From an uncultured Lysobacteraceae bacterium (GTDB lineage: Bacteria; Pseudomonadota; Gammaproteobacteria; Xanthomonadales; Xanthomonadaceae): a stretch of DNA of 64,000 nt. The notes beneath the pieces were generated by a model that ran no database searches, was not told where the DNA came from, and worked only from the letters and a program-made list of their open reading frames with translations. Position 1 is the stretch's first letter. The number at the start of each line of letters is the position of its first letter. Below, piece by piece: positions 63,074 through 64,000 of the stretch. Both the position numbers and the translations under genes were made by a program. Location of the stretch: positions 124,001-188,000 of the forward strand of contig CAKZGB010000007.1 of NCBI GenBank assembly GCA_936911875.1, written 5' to 3'.

Positions 63074-63727
63074 ATGCCTGATTCGATCGACAACTCCAAT
63101 CACGACTCGCGTTCGCGCGCCGCTGCCAACCCCAATGCGCCCGCGTTGCCGTTGCCACCGTCGTTGCCGCGAGTGCGCCACAACGGTTTCGCAAAGTGGC
63201 TGGCCCGCTCGATACTGCGCGTAGGTGGCTGGCGGATGGAAGGTGCCTTCCCCGATATCCCGCGCGCGGTGCTGATCGGTGCGCCGCACTCGAGCAACTG
63301 GGACGGGTTCTGGGGTCTGTGCGCTAAAGCGGCGATGGGTCTGGATATCCGCATCTTAGGCAAGGAATCGCTGTTCAAGGTGCCGTTGCTTGCCGGTCTG
63401 TTGCGCTGGCTCGGCATCATGGCGGTGGACCGCAGCAATCCCGCCGGCATCGTCGAGCAGGCCGCCGAGCTGATTCGCAGCAATGAGCGGTTCTGGTACG
63501 GTCTGGCCCCCGAGGGTACGCGCCGCAAGGTCGATCGCTGGAAGCAAGGCTTCTGGCGCATCGCTCGCGCTGCCGATGTACCGGTGGTCCCGGTCTATTT
63601 TGATTACCCGCGCAAGGTGATCGGCGTCGGTGCACCGTTTGATCTCACCGACGATCTTGAGGCCGATATGGCGCGCATTCTCGCGTGGTATCGCACGGTC
63701 GCGCACGGTAAGCACCACGATATCTAA
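63074..63727 (+). CDS. 1-acyl-sn-glycerol-3-phosphate acyltransferase family protein
   Basis: 217 residues of the PlsC fold. The HX4D catalytic motif is H72-SSNW-D77; ILGKESLFKVPLLAGLLRWLGIMAVDR and LAPEGTRRKVDRWKQGFWRIA are the acceptor and glycerol-phosphate blocks. The short N-terminal Asn/Pro-rich tail (1-33) is unusual. It may act on lysophospholipid or on another lipid acceptor. It follows arfB by 9 bases, and its stop overlaps the comM stop. Confidence 0.86.
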   Translation: MPDSIDNSNHDSRSRAAANPNAPALPLPPSLPRVRHNGFAKWLARSILRVGGWRMEGAFPDIPRAVLIGAPHSSNWDGFWGLCAKAAMGLDIRILGKESLFKVPLLAGLLRWLGIMAVDRSNPAGIVEQAAELIRSNERFWYGLAPEGTRRKVDRWKQGFWRIARAADVPVVPVYFDYPRKVIGVGAPFDLTDDLEADMARILAWYRTVAHGKHHDI

Positions 63728-64000
63728 CGGGTGTCGGCGCCGGTCGGTGCCCACGCCATTGCTTGCATCAGGTGCGACCAGGTGACGTGATCGTTGCCGG
63801 CGTCTGATATCGCTGCCTGTCGGGCTGTTTCCAGATCCGCCACCGTGCGCGCCACCTTGAGCGTGCGATGCACGCCGCGTGCACTCAAACCGCTGGCTTC
63901 GGCGCAAGCCATAAAGCGGCGCCATTCGGCCGGCTTTAAGCGGCAAAGGTCTTCGAGCGCTTCGCCGGGCAGTTCGGCATTGAGCATCCCTTGCCGTTCC
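63724..64000 (-). CDS. comM: ComM/YifB magnesium-chelatase-like ATPase, 3' end
   Basis: Only the last 91 codons lie in the window; the gene continues past 64000. The visible RQGMLNAELPGEAL, RFMACAEASGLSARGVHRTLKVARTVADL and HLMQAMAW are the C-terminal AAA+ lid of ComM, which helps branch migration during natural transformation. With comF, this is the second competence-linked gene in the window. The convergent acyltransferase shares 4 bases. Confidence 0.9.
   Translation of the reverse strand, partial: ERQGMLNAELPGEALEDLCRLKPAEWRRFMACAEASGLSARGVHRTLKVARTVADLETARQAAISDAGNDHVTWSHLMQAMAWAPTGADTR

Overview
The window reads as chromosomal DNA of a G+C-rich gammaproteobacterium, most probably of the Lysobacterales (Xanthomonadales). 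This rests on gene content, not on a search: tatABC, a divergent comF/bioBFHC block, glyQS close to an oleB-oleC-oleD set, ubiJ-ubiB, tamAB, long-form queF and zapE. There is no rRNA, no CRISPR array, no intact insertion sequence and no prophage. Coding density is very high, with many 4-base ATGA overlaps and several convergent pairs whose stop codons overlap.

Layout. 1-3.7 kb: tatABC (twin-arginine export), a membrane-anchored cytochrome c5-like protein, an alpha/beta hydrolase and zapE. 3.7-9.3 kb: APC permease, queF, a LysM protein, a lipoprotein, a UPF0149 protein coupled to a glycosyltransferase, an rluE-like pseudouridine synthase and crcB. 9.3-15.2 kb: a REC-histidine kinase, a small hypothetical gene, hrpB, tatD, a DUF2239 gene and a ParE-type toxin remnant. 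15.2-21.4 kb: two ABC exporters (YadGH-like and NatAB-like) around a ferredoxin-NADP reductase-like gene and a secreted TAP-type hydrolase. 21.4-28.4 kb: a lipoprotein with a TonB C-terminal domain, comF, the biotin operon bioBFHC, an HU-like protein with a Lys/Ala-rich tail, and a Tyr/Gly-rich lipoprotein. 28.4-36 kb: mnmG and the tamA-tamB outer-membrane assembly pair.

36-50 kb is the most accessory-looking part. A LuxR-type regulator is divergent from a 2387-residue autotransporter whose passenger is built as A-A-B-A-A-B, with a perfect TGTGA-N6-TCACA palindrome between the two genes. Then follow a LigB-type dioxygenase, doxX, an ankyrin protein, a PQQ-type sugar dehydrogenase with its membrane partner, a decayed hipBA locus, a string of hairpins, tRNA-Arg(CCG) and two small exported proteins.

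50-64 kb returns to conserved genes: UPF0114, glyS, glyQ, a glutamine amidotransferase, a membrane protein, oleB/oleC/oleD (beta-lactone/olefin synthesis, no oleA in the window), ubiJ-ubiB, a TruC-like pseudouridine synthase, arfB, an acyltransferase and the 3' end of comM.

Functional links. TamAB is the general system that assists autotransporter-class outer-membrane proteins, and one giant autotransporter lies next to it. bioC and bioH open and close pimeloyl-ACP synthesis, and bioF and bioB continue to biotin. oleC, oleD, ubiJ and ubiB form one translationally coupled chain. I saw no clear multi-gene defence or mobile system. The best candidates for new biology are the autotransporter and its control region, the toxin remnants and the hairpin cluster.
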